From assembly GCA_021397835.1 (NCBI GenBank), contig JAJFZO010000034.1, positions 808,501 to 872,500 on the forward strand: a DNA stretch of 64,000 bases. Reading direction: 5' to 3'. How positions within the stretch are numbered: position 1 is the stretch's first letter; each line of letters starts with the position of its first letter. Shown here in pieces: positions 23,710-35,433 of the stretch. Source of the DNA: Moringa oleifera (Eukaryota > Streptophyta > Magnoliopsida > Brassicales > Moringaceae). The position numbers were made by a program, and so were the translations under genes. The notes under the pieces are model-generated. The model was not told the DNA's origin. It did not search any database and saw only the letters and a program-made list of their open reading frames with translations.

Positions 23710-25270
23710 TTTTGCTGGGTTTTCTGCAAACAACACAAAAGAAAGAGAGAGAAAGAGGATCCAAGTTATACCACATAAGGTGGCATGATGAGATGAAGGA
23801 AAGGTATACCTCCACGTACACTCATGTGCATTTGTTTACCCCACTCCCGCGGATGGTGATGGGCTGCACTATTTTAGACTGAGAAGAAAAAGGCAATTCC
23901 CTATGCTCTCGTAATGAGTCCTAGGGGTCCTACCACTACTAAGACTAGTTAAACCCACTTTGATTAATTAAAGGTTCAGGCCTTTTCCAAAAGTCATGAT
24001 AGTTGTCTATGCTTAATAAGGCACTCAAGAATTAGTTGTCTAAATGATACTCAACTTAGACTACTTTCTTTTAACAATTTCAACATGCATGTGAATTTTT
24101 TTTAAAATCAGGTTAATATGGTTCCCACGTAATACCTGCAGCTTGAATTAGTTTCTTTTCCTTTTGTAATCAGGTTAATGTGGTTATTTCTTTCTATCAT
24201 AATGATATGGTCAAAAGGAAAAGGAAAAGAAACTAGAAACTCCGCCAATATGGCTTGCATTCGTACCAAAGTGAGATTTTATGTATTCATGAGTTATCAA
24301 ACAACGGCATCCCAGGAAAAATATCTTCACGGAGCTCACCGAAGTATAAGGTCCATATAAGCCATACCAAGCCCAATTCCGACAGAACATAAGCAAGCCC
24401 ACTAAGCCCATGCGTTGATATAATTGTTTGCCAAGGCCCTGCAAGATTGCCAAAGCCCAATCCCGGCACCTCTCTCGACAACGTGAAAAAGTGCATTATT
24501 ACGCATTTGGCTCCGCAGTCCTGTGGGTGCAGATATTAGTTTACACAGAAAAATGGAAAGGAGAAATACCATGAGGGCAGGAAAACCATGGAGACATTTT
24601 TCCTTTCTAGAAATGTTAAGAGGACAGGGAGTACCAATATTAAGAGGATTAGGAGTACCAGTAACTTAAAAGTTATCTGCACATTAGCCACTAAATCCTA
24701 TCTGTTTTCAACTTGTGTATCTGGTAAAAATTTTCATAATACTCATAGATGCCGGCTAATATAGATGTGCTGCAACTTGGAGATAACATCTGGTGATATA
24801 AAAATGCTGCACAAATAGTTAGCTGCCACACTGCCAAAAAAAGAAAAGGGCCAAAATTCAAGCACTCTTTTAGCATAGAAGATGCCTACAGTCCAAATGC
24901 TGTCATCAGGAACAAATTGCAGGGGTTTATTCAGAGATTGGTCTATCTAATGCCTCAAAAAATCAATTACTCCACCACCCCCCCCACCCCCGGTAGTAAA
25001 TAGTAAAGCCCCAGTAACAGGAAATTAGAGAAGTAGAAGGTGAAAGTTTGACCAACTACTATATTCCATTCTTGTTTAAAAAGGAATAAAATTGAAAAAT
25101 AGCAAAAAGAATTGTCTAATCAACCAGCATAAATCATATCCAACATGAACATCATTGTCAAAATCTCAGCTAGATTAAAATATGCAGCATGTTTACTACT
25201 TGTTCCAAACAGGCAAACAAAATCGATCAACTGAACTCTTAAAACCCAGAAGCATAAGACAGTTAGAAAC
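23710..25270. other. Intergenic region with a GCCCA-rich patch
   Basis: No convincing exon is seen. Between 24361 and 24465 the motif GCCCA or its complement recurs at least five times (for example aagcccaat and aagcccatg). These resemble TCP-bound site II elements of housekeeping promoters. A C-rich run occurs near 24971-24991. The part next to 25278 should contain the 3' UTR of the eS1 gene. Confidence 0.4.
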
Positions 25271-25277
25271 TCGACAT

Positions 25278-28200
25278 TCAGGCTCCAATTACTTCTGCTG
25301 GTGCCTCTGCCATTGTCTCATCAGCAGGCCTCTCCAATTTCACACCAACATCTTCTGAATAATCACCGTGAACCTGTACAAATATAACAGAAAGGCATCA
25401 GATCAGCCGAAGAGTGTAGAATAAAACCTAGACATCACGCTTAGCTTCTTGTAAAAGGCAGATGACAACATAGATATACCACAACAATATCACATGCAAT
25501 TTAAATTACTCTCAGATAGTCAACAGTGACCAATTTTTCTCTTTCTTCCCTTCCTCTATTTCTTTATGAACCCTACTGAGATGTTTAAAGGCTGTTAGCA
25601 GTCAAGCAGGTTCTAACAATTTCAAAACTTTCAACTACAAGGTAAATGCCAAATTTTTAAAAGGGTATGATCCCTCCAAGATTTTATGTCTACAGGCTTC
25701 GAGAAAAAAAGCACAAAAATGTGATTATAGGAGACAAACCTCCATCAATTTTCCAAGATCAAACTTTGGAGCTTTCAAGATCTTGACTTTCCGGATGAAC
25801 ACATTCTGCAAAGGGTAAATGCCTGAAGTTGCCTTCTCAATCTCTTTGCCAATCGCTTCTGGAATAAACTTCTGAACTAAATCCTTCAGATCGCAGGATG
25901 TTGCTTGGGCAACCATAATCTCCCTCATCTTACGACGGATCTGACAGAAGAAAAATAACTCCTTTAAGATAACAAAAAATTGCTCAAAAAATTATAACAT
26001 AACTCAAGAAGCTAGTAGTAGAAAGACAAATAGCCCAAATTGGAATCAAGACCAACGATCGATGTCTCAAACTTCCCAAATTATAAAGAACTAATTATTT
26101 TACTAAACCCCATGACTCAAAGTCAAGAGGAAATTTTACAAATATTTGCCAATCAGTAATTAAACCAAAAAAATACTGACAATTTAACTAGAGTGGCAGT
26201 CAACAAAATCTATCTACTGTAGCAATGAAAAACAACTAGTCACCGCAGCTGCCGGATCTTATAAGTAGTATCACCTGTCTTATCTGGCTAGATTGTGCAT
26301 AGCAGGTCCTCTTGACTTGGTTTGGGCGCCTCTTAGTGAATCCAATGCAGAACATCCTCAAGGTATAGTTGTCAGTTGTCTTCACATCCACATGAGCTTC
26401 GATCAAAGTTTGCCATTTGCGAACCAAAGATCTCAACTTGTCAGTGGTAAAGTCCATTCCCTAAAAATTGAAGAAGACAAAGAAAAGTAAGCATCGTTAA
26501 AGTTCTTATTGAACATACGGATTGAACTATTGTGGAAGCAAACAGGACTTCCATCATTTCTCATACCCAGAAATTTGTCAACACATTCCTCCCTTGAACA
26601 TCTTCAGCTCTCAATCTGATCTTCCTGTAAGCATGATCCTCATCGCCTTGGAGATCAGCCAGTGAGATCTCAAACACTCGATGTTTGAGTCCTTCAGAAG
26701 CAATCTGCCATAAAATACAAGAAAGAATCATTTTTATGCATCATTGTAACAATTAACAGAATAATATAGCAAGACTATAAAGGTAAAGGCTCAACATCTG
26801 ACATCCTTCAACCACAATCATAGATCACTTGGCCGCTATATTGTGCCAGCTAATGTATCATCTAGTAGCGTAGGCTTAGCAGCTTACTTTGTTTAATGTG
26901 TTGCATAGTAGAGCTTTTTCCTTTTCATACAAAGCATATATTCTCATTATTTCTTATAAGTCAAGTAGGTCAACCTATAGGCCCTCCATAAGATTGATAA
27001 AGAAGAAAAGCCAGTTAAAAGACAGCATCAGCATTGTATATGCCATAGAAGTGCGCAAGTGCAGTGCAGCACCATGGCATAGAAAGTAGCAAATCAACAA
27101 ACTTTCTCAAAGTCACAGACCAAAAAGCAATTTCCCACGACAAAATTAATATTTTTGATTTCAGATCTAATGACAAGTCATGGTAAAATTGGAAAAGTTA
27201 AACTTCATAACGAAAGAACAGACACTTGGGTTTCATGCTCTTGCACCAAAACATCTTCTTTGGAAAACCATCTAAAAAATAGGCCATTTTAACAAGTCAT
27301 CCACTTAAGTTAATTATGAGCACAATGTTGCTATTCTGATGATCATTAAGAACTGAAAAATAAAGCTTATGGTCAGTCTCACTAAACATAATGGGTGGAG
27401 AAGATATAACAAAATCTAGCTAACACCCTGGCCTGCTCAGGACATAAGGGAGAACAAAAATTATGAAATTACAATACATATAAAAACATTTACCACCTAG
27501 TAGACAACGAAGAAAAGAAGCTAATACTCTATAGGGACCTACCATTACTAATCTCAGTCAAGATGTTATTTTTATTTTTAAGACAAGGAGAAAGAAACTT
27601 GAAACTAAACCTTTAATTGTCTATCTTAAAACGACTGGTGTGGCAGGGAACTAAAAATCAATCTTGTATCATAATGCAAACTGAATAATACGTGAAAGAC
27701 TAGAACCCATACTTAAAACAGTTGAATCCAAAACAAGAATGCATAAATCTTAAACCAATGAATATACAGTAACACAAGGTCACCATCAACCCAAATCTGT
27801 AAAAACAGATTGCTCCTAGAGAGTAAAAGTAGACCTTCAAGTAAAACTCAAATCTATTACAACCTACAAATGTAAAATTAAAAAATAAAACTCGGTTTCA
27901 TTCTTGACAAATGCACCATACAACATAGGCGATGTATAAAACACAGATTCAATCAGTATACCCAATTAACAGTCCCTATTGCCCTAGCCTTTCCCAGGAG
28001 CCCAGGCATGAAACTCAAAAGGCACCCAAAGAAACCTAATAATCAACCGAGAAATACACATACAGTTAGGAAGCATATAGTACCTTGGTACCCTGGGTAC
28101 GGGTAACAAGAGTCTTGCCCACATTTCTGGTGCTGAAAACTGATGGGGCCTTGATATCGTACCAATCCTTCTTCGCAAAAGGATCAGCTCTAAACAAAAA

Positions 28201-28484
28201 TAAAATTAAAATTATCAGATCTACACTCCACATAGACAAAAGTACGATCAAGATATTTGCTCAAAGAAATTAGCTAGCGAGGTTCCATTAGGATACTAGC
28301 ACTCACGCCTTCTTCTTGCCTCCTTTCTTTCCCTTTGAAATCCTCTTGTTCTTTCTGTTCAAAACCAAAGAAGAACAGCTCAGTTTCAACTGAACAGAGT
28401 GAGCATATACGTTTACATACGCCTAATCATCTATAGAGAGGACAGAGAGAGATAGATAGGATAGAAAGAGTACCCAACAGCCAT
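25278..28484 (-). CDS. 40S ribosomal protein eS1 (S3a), 261 aa
   Basis: Structural protein of the cytosolic small ribosomal subunit, placed near the mRNA exit side on the solvent face. Exons on the minus strand: 28484-28474, 28354-28307, 28189-28084, 26704-26567, 26460-26275, 25940-25740, 25373-25278. All phases agree and give 261 residues, as expected for plant eS1. The protein starts [20 protein letters not shown] and continues [17 protein letters not shown]. It then carries the conserved [21 protein letters not shown] block, the IRRKMREIM motif and [21 protein letters not shown]. The tail is acidic. The first exon codes for only three codons plus two bases, so the start cannot be found by ORF scanning alone. 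The 1.38-kb intron 3 is the largest. A telo-box lies about 80 bp upstream of the ATG, as usual for plant ribosomal protein genes. Confidence 0.96.
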
Positions 28485-28563
28485 GTTTGAAGCCGCAGTC
28501 AGGAGCTGGAGAAGAGGGTACCCTGCGGTGCAGACGGCTGTGAAAACAAACCCAGAGACTCAG

Positions 28564-28571
28564 AAACCCTA
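28564..28571. promoter_or_regulatory. Telo-box (AAACCCTA) of the eS1 promoter
   Basis: AAACCCTA reads on the plus strand, 80 bp upstream of the eS1 start codon. Telo-boxes are established hallmarks of plant ribosomal-protein and translation-factor promoters, often combined with GGCCCA/TGGGCC site II elements. GGCC- and GCCCA-containing motifs also occur further upstream (28785-28880). Confidence 0.7.
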
Positions 28572-28631
28572 CTTTCTGTGTCCGCGGATTTATCTCTATG
28601 TAATGCGGGCTCTTATGCTTCACTCGGTGGT

Positions 28632-29527
28632 ACCTCGAGGACTGCCGAGTCTTTTTGGGTACTTATAAGGGTAGTTTTGGTTTACTGGGTATATGGCATA
28701 GACTTGACTGTTCTCATGCGTTCCTATAGACTACGTCGTTTAGCGATTAATTCTCGCAAGTACCTCAATTCACTTGGTTTTGTTTAGGGCCAACATTAGA
28801 CTGAACTCAGACCCACATCCACGAGCAGACCGAGCTCCAGAGTTAAGCCCAGACCCAGAGCCAGGGCCACTTTCAGAGACAGGCCCACAGCTCGCTCACG
28901 CCCAAACCCAATCAACACCCACTTTTGAATCCAGAGGCATTGGGATTTTTTTTATAATATTAATTTTGTTGATTTTTAATAAATTTGATAATTTAATAAA
29001 ATAGATAACTAAATAAAATATTTTATTTATAAGTAAAAATTACATAAAATTTTAGTAGCTCTTATGATTCATTAGTTAAACCTCGAGGACTGCGGAGTCT
29101 TTTCGGGTAATTATAAGGGTAGTTTTGGTTTACTGGGTATATGGCATAGACCTGACTGTCCTCATGCGTTCCTATAGACTACGTCGTTTAGTGATTAATT
29201 CTCGCAAGTACCTCAATTCACTTGGTTTTGTTTAGGGCCAACATTAGACTGAACTCAGACCCACATCCACGAGCAGACCGAGCTCCAGAGTTAAGCCCAG
29301 ACCCAGAGCCAGGGCCACTCTCAGAGACAGGCCAACAGATCGCTCACGCCCAAACCCAATCAACACCCACTTTTAAATCCAGAGGCATTGGGATTTTTTT
29401 TATAATATTAATTTTGTTGATTTTTAATAAAATTGATAATTTAATAAATTAGATAACTAAATAAAATATTTTATTTATAAGTAAAAATTACATAAAAATT
29501 TAGTATTTATCTCATGTTATTAGTTAA
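28632..29527. repeat. 448-bp tandem direct duplication behind the eS1 promoter
   Basis: Copy 1 runs from about 28632 to 29079 and copy 2 from 29080 to 29527, at a constant offset of 448 bp. They differ at only a modest number of sites. Both begin acctcgaggactg and contain a moderately GC-rich half followed by an AT-rich half ending ttagttaaa. The first copy begins about 150 bp upstream of the eS1 start codon, so the eS1 upstream region is doubled. Both copies keep a 76-codon open frame lacking an ATG; differences there are mostly replacing, which argues against coding function. Confidence 0.94.
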
Positions 29528-30990
29528 ATTTTCATATTCAAAAAGTGATAAATCAAACTTTAATCTATTAACTTTGTATCAAATTGAACTTTATCTCGAA
29601 TGATCATAAAAGATTAAAAATATTTTTATTATTAAAATATCTCAAAAATTATTCAAATAAATTTTTATTTTATTTTAGATACGTCTCTCAAAATTGAATA
29701 ATTTTTGACGTAATGTTTATTTTTTATGACTTTTTATATTTAGTTATATAATTTTTTAAAAAGATGTTTTTAGTACTAAAAAAATTTTAACTTTTTTATA
29801 ACAGTAATTTGAATAATTTTTTATATATATGAAAAATTTTAAGATGAAATTCATTATATAATATTTTTAATTTTTTGATAAAGTTTAATTAAATTTAATT
29901 TGATAGATTAATGCTTGATGTGTAATTTTTTAACAACAAAAAATTAATTAATAATATGAAATAAGTATTAAAATTTTATATAATATTTATTTATTTATTT
30001 ATATTAATATAATAAATTATAAAATATTTTTTAGAAAAATCAACATAGTCTATCAAAATGGATAAAGACAGTGAGCCTTGCCTGCCAGAGGGGATGTCCA
30101 AGTGCCTTTTATAGAGTTGGAGTTCCCTCCAATCTTCAAACTTCAAACTTGTCTTTTATTTTTACATACATTCATATACTTTTAATATGATAAACATTTA
30201 GAATAAACAACTTTTAGGATCATGATATATATACTGATATATGAGTTTAGGATATTCATTAATATTTTAAATATTTGAGTATTTTATTAATTGTAACATG
30301 AACATAAACTGCTCACTTTACATGGCAAAAATTAAATTAAATTATAAAGACAAATGCAGAATATGAATCAGCCTGAGAGTGACCTCTACAGTGATATATT
30401 ACAGGTACATTAATCCGTCATGTATATATATATATATAATACAAAAAATAAATTTGATAATTATTCTTGGAGTGGCCTTGACTAAGGGAACATTATAGTC
30501 GGTGGCGAATTTTATAAGTTGGCATGATTCAAATTGATTATCCTAATAATGTATATGTAAATATATTTAGATAAAAAAAAATATTATATAATATGGATGG
30601 ATATGGTGACATCATAAAACGCACTAGATAAACAATTTAAGGAAAAGTGTCAAAAATTAAGCAAGAAAAAATGGTGATCTTTTATGGACTTTTATACCAA
30701 CTGATCATTTTAAGATGATTTCCATTAATTGCAGGTCAAGCTTGTTTTATTGCTGATCTTGATGGGTATAGAAAGATCATGAGGGTAAAGAGTTATTTCA
30801 GAACACGAAACTAAGTTATTATTGTCAAACTCTCTTGAATTTCATTACAAAGCAAAACTATTAACTTGATCTTAAATTGAAATGTTAAACTATGAACTGC
30901 TGTCGTTACATGATGGGAACAGATAAGGCGGCATGGCGGTATTGCATATGTTATTACATGATCGTGTAAACATCTTCATCTGGTGAAACA
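29528..30990. other. AT-rich intergenic region
   Basis: Between the 448-bp duplication and the LRX-like gene the sequence is largely A/T with a (TA)n tract at 30423-30439. A short G+C richer stretch near 30060-30140 shows no ORF or RNA motif that I recognise. The last few hundred bases should include the 3' UTR of the minus-strand LRX-like gene. Confidence 0.6.
30423..30439. repeat. TA dinucleotide microsatellite
   Basis: A short alternating TA run in intergenic DNA between eS1 and the LRX-like gene; no function is apparent. Confidence 0.85.
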
Positions 30991-30995
30991 ACCAT

Positions 30996-32234
30996 TCACG
31001 GATGGTGATAATGATGCACTGGTGGGGGTAGCCATGAGTGGTGCGGTGGAGGAGGAGGGGGAGGCGGCGGTGGCGGTGGCGGCGGCGGAGGAGGAGGAGG
31101 TGGTGGTGGTGGAGGTGGAGGTGGAGGGGGTCGTGAGCACCCAAAGGCACCGCAATTAACAGGATAAGCATAGAAAGACTTGCATTCTTCAGGTGAGCGC
31201 TGCAAGGGCCTGTAAGGGATACAGTTCTTTCTGTCATTGATTTCAGGCAACTTCAGGCAGACAGGCGGCTCACCGTAAATGTAATTGTAAGCTAAAGTGA
31301 AGTTCTCCAACTTGGGCAAAGAGCATATACTCTTTGGGATGTCACCAGATAGCTTGTTATGTGCCACGTTTAGCTGCTCCAAGCTCTCCATTTCTCCGAT
31401 GGACTCCGGCAATGACCCAACCAGCTTGTTGAAGCTGACATCGAACACTGTCACTTCCTTTAACAAGCCTACCTCTTGTTGCAAACAACCCGTTAATCCG
31501 TTGTTCATCAGGATAATCTCTCTCAGGGTTCCTGACATGTTGAACAGGCTGGAGGGCACGCAGCCATTGAAGCCATTGTTTGCCAAGACAAGAACTGAAA
31601 CTGGAGAGTTACCGATGTTCTCAGGTAACATGGACTGAAACTTGTTGTTGTTAATGAAGAGAGCATCGAGTTTGAGGTCGAAAACCTGAGATGGGATATT
31701 GCCTTGGAACTCATTATATCTGATATCAAGAAATTTGAGCGAAGGTAAGGAAAGAACGACGGAGGGAAACTCTCCGGTGAACTGGTTGTTACTGATATCA
31801 AGCTCGTGAAGAAGGTGGAGATAGCGAAAGCTATCAGGTAAGGTACCGCAAAAGCGATTGGAGTTTATGTGGAAGAGAGCGAGGTCGGTGAGTAGGCCAA
31901 GCTCTTCCGGCAAACTACCAGCTAAGTTAGCGTGGTTTAGGTCAATTCCGGCAACTGTTGTAGCGTGAGGATCATCCGGGGCCAGTGCACAGTAGACGCC
32001 GGTGTAGTTGCAAACATCGGGGCCATACCAGTTCTCGGTGAATTTCCGGGGATCAGAGGTGATGGCATGTTTCCAAGCTTGGAGAGCTATATAAGCCTGT
32101 TGGAGCCTAGGGTTTGGGAGTACTGCAGGAGAAGGTGAATTCGAAAATGAAGCTTGGAGAGACGGTTCAGAGAGGAGGAAGATGATACCCAGGATGCCCC
32201 AAATGGCTCGATCTCGACATTGACGGTTCTTCAT
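30996..32234 (-). CDS. Leucine-rich repeat extensin-like (LRX/PEX-type) wall protein, 412 aa
   Basis: Predicted secreted cell-wall protein. LRX proteins bind RALF peptides with the LRR part and anchor in the wall through a Hyp-rich tail. Single exon. The N terminus has a hydrophobic signal segment (about residues 9-27), then an LRR N-cap with the QAYIALQAWKHAI and NWYGPDVCNYTGVYC signatures. About ten LRRs follow at roughly residues 90-325, for example LDISNNQFTGEFP and LNVAHNKLSGDIP. A Cys-rich hinge (CKSFYAYPVNCGAFGCSR) comes next, then 29 consecutive prolines (residues 369-397) and a His-rich end. The ATG at 32234 is preferred over an in-frame ATG at 32315 because the latter overlaps a TATA box and lacks a signal peptide at the N terminus. 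Canonical Ser-Pro4 extensin motifs are absent, so this is a short-tailed relative of LRX proteins. The exact orthologue is uncertain. Confidence 0.92.
   Translation of the reverse strand: MKNRQCRDRAIWGILGIIFLLSEPSLQASFSNSPSPAVLPNPRLQQAYIALQAWKHAITSDPRKFTENWYGPDVCNYTGVYCALAPDDPHATTVAGIDLNHANLAGSLPEELGLLTDLALFHINSNRFCGTLPDSFRYLHLLHELDISNNQFTGEFPSVVLSLPSLKFLDIRYNEFQGNIPSQVFDLKLDALFINNNKFQSMLPENIGNSPVSVLVLANNGFNGCVPSSLFNMSGTLREIILMNNGLTGCLQQEVGLLKEVTVFDVSFNKLVGSLPESIGEMESLEQLNVAHNKLSGDIPKSICSLPKLENFTLAYNYIYGEPPVCLKLPEINDRKNCIPYRPLQRSPEECKSFYAYPVNCGAFGCSRPPPPPPPPPPPPPPPPPPPPPPPPPPPPPHHSWLPPPVHHYHHP
31044..31130 (-). repeat. Poly-proline-coding tract, 29 CCN codons
   Basis: A run of 29 CCN codons in the LRX-like gene, using CCT, CCA, CCG and CCC mixed. 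This makes a G-rich plus strand of GGN triplets. Mixed codons argue for maintained protein sequence rather than pure triplet expansion. Confidence 0.96.
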
Positions 32235-32300
32235 TGTGCAGAGAAGAATGTGCCACGAGAGACACGTTCTTGTGTTGATAAAGAGAAAGAGACACGCAGA

Positions 32301-32310
32301 TTTATAAATA
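32301..32310 (-). promoter_or_regulatory. TATA box of the LRX-like gene
   Basis: The minus strand reads TATTTATAAA, about 70 bp upstream of the chosen ATG at 32234. This distance fits a transcription start near 32275 with a short leader, and supports the downstream start codon. Confidence 0.6.
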
Positions 32311-32321
32311 GCCATTGACAA

Positions 32322-34680
32322 AACTAGCTCCTAAATAACTTTGCATACAGTGTAGTCAACTTTCATGACATAATATAGATTGTAATTAAGAGTATAAAAA
32401 CATTGATTAAATCTCAATTGAAATATAATTAGTGGAAGACAGCAGGCCTTTTAAACTTTCTATTTGACTTCTTTGATCGATAAGGTAAACCAATCTTTCT
32501 TTTCCCATTGAAGGTTTACTTTGCTTTTCCCATTTTCTACTGTTCATGAGACTGTACCACGTTTAGTTTCTGAAGGATGGTTGGAAGGAAATTAGCACTG
32601 ATCTCACCAAAAACACGGTTTAATTATCTGTCTTCCCTTGGTTAATCTATTCTATAATAATAAGGAAGAAATAAATAGAACAAGCAAATTAAAATAACAA
32701 CTTCAAGTTAATACGTTTTCATAAAGTTAGATATAATTTCATTTGATATGCTAAATGTTGCTAAAGAGTTCAATTAATTGGTGCAATTCTCGTACTGATA
32801 GGCAATGGAAGAAAAGAGCCGGTTGAGACTAGGTTTGGTAATCCACAATGCTAATACAATTATAGTCTCGGTTTTTTAATAAGGACAGCAATCTAGGTGG
32901 GTGGGAATTAATTCAAGATATAATCATTCTATATATAACAGACAAGGTACTAAGTCAAAATATAATTCTAAATTCACATCTAATTTTATCAAATTAATTC
33001 TAATTTCTTGTCAATTGTATCTTTTAAGACGCCGAGGTACCAAACCCAAAGAAGCTAACTTGTCATTATGAAATTTGTTTTCTTTAATTCCACTTGCATG
33101 TGGAAGCTTCTTGGGTAGATGAAGATTAAAGTCAAGCAACACATAGAATGTTCATGTTGCAAGGGACACATGGTTGAATAAAATATAGCACCAAAAAAAA
33201 AAGAAAATAATTAAAAATATTACACCAAACAAGAAGTTGTAGCTCTTAATCATGAAACAAAATAAAAAATACATAAATATATTATTTAAAAAAGATCAAA
33301 CAAATCTAAATTTGCAGAAATTTTTTTATCGATCTTTCATAATACTAGTTTATGTTGAATTAAATATATAATTAATTCCTTTTATCTCTGTTATTACGAT
33401 GGAGAGTTTTCTTATTAAACCTAGCTGCTTTGTACGTGCTAATGTCGTCGGACTAACAAAAATATAATTAAAAAAGAAAAAGCCTAAAACAACCCGAAAA
33501 AAGGCAAAACAACCCATCATTGGCTATATATTACATTAATGCGAGTAATTACGTAAGCTACTCATGACAATGAAAGAACTATACTCTATATATCACAGGA
33601 TAACAAACTTAAAGTTCATAGTTATGGCTGCAGGTACAGTTTTATTGACAAGATTCTACTATGAGTATAAATTAGTAAGGTTAAGTAAATCACAATTTTC
33701 CTCGTATTGTCTAAGGTCTAAATATTAGTTAAAACAGTAAGATCATAGCGTGGAAAATGGAAACTTATACCCAAGAAATCAACAAAGAAAATAAATAAAT
33801 ATATATATAATAAAGAACATATTGCAATATCAACTAAATAATTATAAAAGGTAGTAGTATTGCAATTTTTTTTGAAGTCAATGTACCAAACTCGTTAGAC
33901 CAATCACTAAAATGGCACGATGTCAACTATCTTCGGTGACTATATGCTTATGAACGAATATCTATAGACAAAAAGGATAGAACGTTTCAAAAGAATGAGG
34001 TAATTAATAAGATGCGGAAACATGCACCGAAGTGATATTATTATCAATCAGGCAAAGGCAACAACTTTGATGTTCACCTGCGGAGTATGTAGGTTTGGTG
34101 ATTAATAATTTTGATTGTTGTCTAGTACTGCTGGTTTCCATTGGTTTTATTCAAATGTAGAGAGTGGTTGGAGAGAAAGAAAGACAGTTCACCATAGTTT
34201 CCTAAAGGGCACAATTTGTCTCCTATGAACTTGTTAATTAGTTCACATATACCTACAACTTGCCCCTTAATAGACCATTTAATTATAGGTCAGAATGTTT
34301 TATTTGATGCAAAAGATTAACTGGGTAGATGAAATTACAAAACTCCTTTGTGTTATAAAGTTTAGACCGTTCAATATGTATTTGCTGTATGAAATTCTTT
34401 GAAAATAAATTCGATTAAACTCAAACAAAGTTATTTTGGGAATTACTATATAAGCCTATTTAGAAGATTGGTATGCGTAGAAAGCCATAGAAAGAAAAGG
34501 GTTAGTGAATTTGAACTAAAAAAATGATTAAGAGACCAAAGTTAAAAAGAGAAATGGTAAGAGTTCACATGGGCTTGCTGGTGTGGTGGTTATTGTATTG
34601 TCACAATTTGAATATAAGATGAGGACTTTTTCTTCAGCTTAACTGACATTTAATTTTATAATTGTGCTTATAATGGGAAG
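32322..34680. other. Intergenic region, nothing recognised
   Basis: Upstream of the LRX-like gene the DNA is moderately to strongly AT-rich with no long ORF on either strand. No repeat, tRNA or element end was found. The portion near 32322-32650 is likely promoter. Confidence 0.55.
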
Positions 34681-34694
34681 GTAAATGGGATTAG

Positions 34695-34922
34695 CTAGGG
34701 GTCAAGATTGACTTTTACAAATGCGACTGAACCATTGCTGACAGGGAGGCCCAGTAACCTCAACAGGGCTTCACCATTAACCCAACAGTTAAGTATTGAA
34801 GCCCAGTCCTTGTGCTTCTTCAACAACCCATTTAGGTCTTTGGGTCCTAAGTGAGTAACTTCAGTATTAGTAATACCAAAAGCCCTGATTTTGGGCATGT
34901 TTTGTTTGGTCCAGAAGCTCAT
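34695..34922 (-). CDS. Orphan ORF, 75 aa, unknown
   Basis: A minus-strand frame from an ATG at 34922 to a TAG, less AT-rich than its surroundings. The product contains KIRAFGITNTEVTHLGPKD and a GEALLRLLGLPVSNGSVAFV-like stretch, plausible as protein. I recognise no family. It may be an exon of a decayed gene or transposon. A second open minus-strand frame lies 230 bp upstream in its direction (35155-35433). Confidence 0.25.
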   Translation of the reverse strand: MSFWTKQNMPKIRAFGITNTEVTHLGPKDLNGLLKKHKDWASILNCWVNGEALLRLLGLPVSNGSVAFVKVNLDP

Positions 34923-35154
34923 CAAGTCATTATTCCTAATTTCATACCTTTTCTTTTAAAATTTTGATTAATTATAAAAAATATCAAATTTGATTAGTTT
35001 TTTAAATTATACTAGCTCAAAATATGTGCAATATAGATTTATATTTTATTATTATAAATATAAATAATTTTTGATAATATTAAGGTCAGCTTGTACATTT
35101 AAGTTGTGAACATGGGTTTAAACCTACCGTATCCAGGCCACTTGATGGTCAGAG

Positions 35155-35433
35155 TCACTTTCCTATCAAGGTCAAGATAGACTGAAAATCAATTAATACC
35201 CATATGAAACGATTAAATGTATAAGCAACACGAGCTTTGATGTACCTTGCGGGCAAGTTACCTTCTGTGAAACTCTCTACCCGCGACAAGTAGAGCCAAA
35301 GCAGAACCGATCTCTCTTCGCGTTCATTCACTAAACATTTTGCCTCATGATAAGAGGTGAATGTGGGATCAGCAGGTAAGGAGACCAAATGAATATGGTC
35401 CCTCCAAGCGTTCGCATCAATGAAATGGGTCAT
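35155..35433 (-). CDS. Orphan ORF, 92 aa, unknown
   Basis: A 92-codon minus-strand frame beginning with ATG. It contains HIHLVSLPADPTFTSYHEAK and ERSVLLWLYLSRVESF-like stretches, with a mixed composition unlike the AT-rich flanks. No domain is recognised. With the ORF at 34695-34922 it could represent remnants of one gene or mobile element; nothing connects them beyond strand and proximity. Confidence 0.22.
   Translation of the reverse strand: MTHFIDANAWRDHIHLVSLPADPTFTSYHEAKCLVNEREERSVLLWLYLSRVESFTEGNLPARYIKARVAYTFNRFIWVLIDFQSILTLIGK

Noticed and set aside
26705..28083. Intronic snoRNA in the 1.38-kb eS1 intron
   Set aside because: Ribosomal-protein introns often host snoRNAs, but no properly spaced C (TGATGA) and D (CTGA) boxes with a terminal stem were found on the transcribed strand.
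28774..29452. Two 76-codon proline-rich frames as a duplicated gene
   Set aside because: Both begin with TTG, not ATG, and the copies differ mainly by amino-acid-replacing changes. They are better explained as duplicated non-coding DNA.
32235..32315. Longer N terminus of the LRX-like protein from the ATG at 32315
   Set aside because: That ATG overlaps the TATA box and would bury the signal peptide; the ATG at 32234 gives a standard secreted protein.
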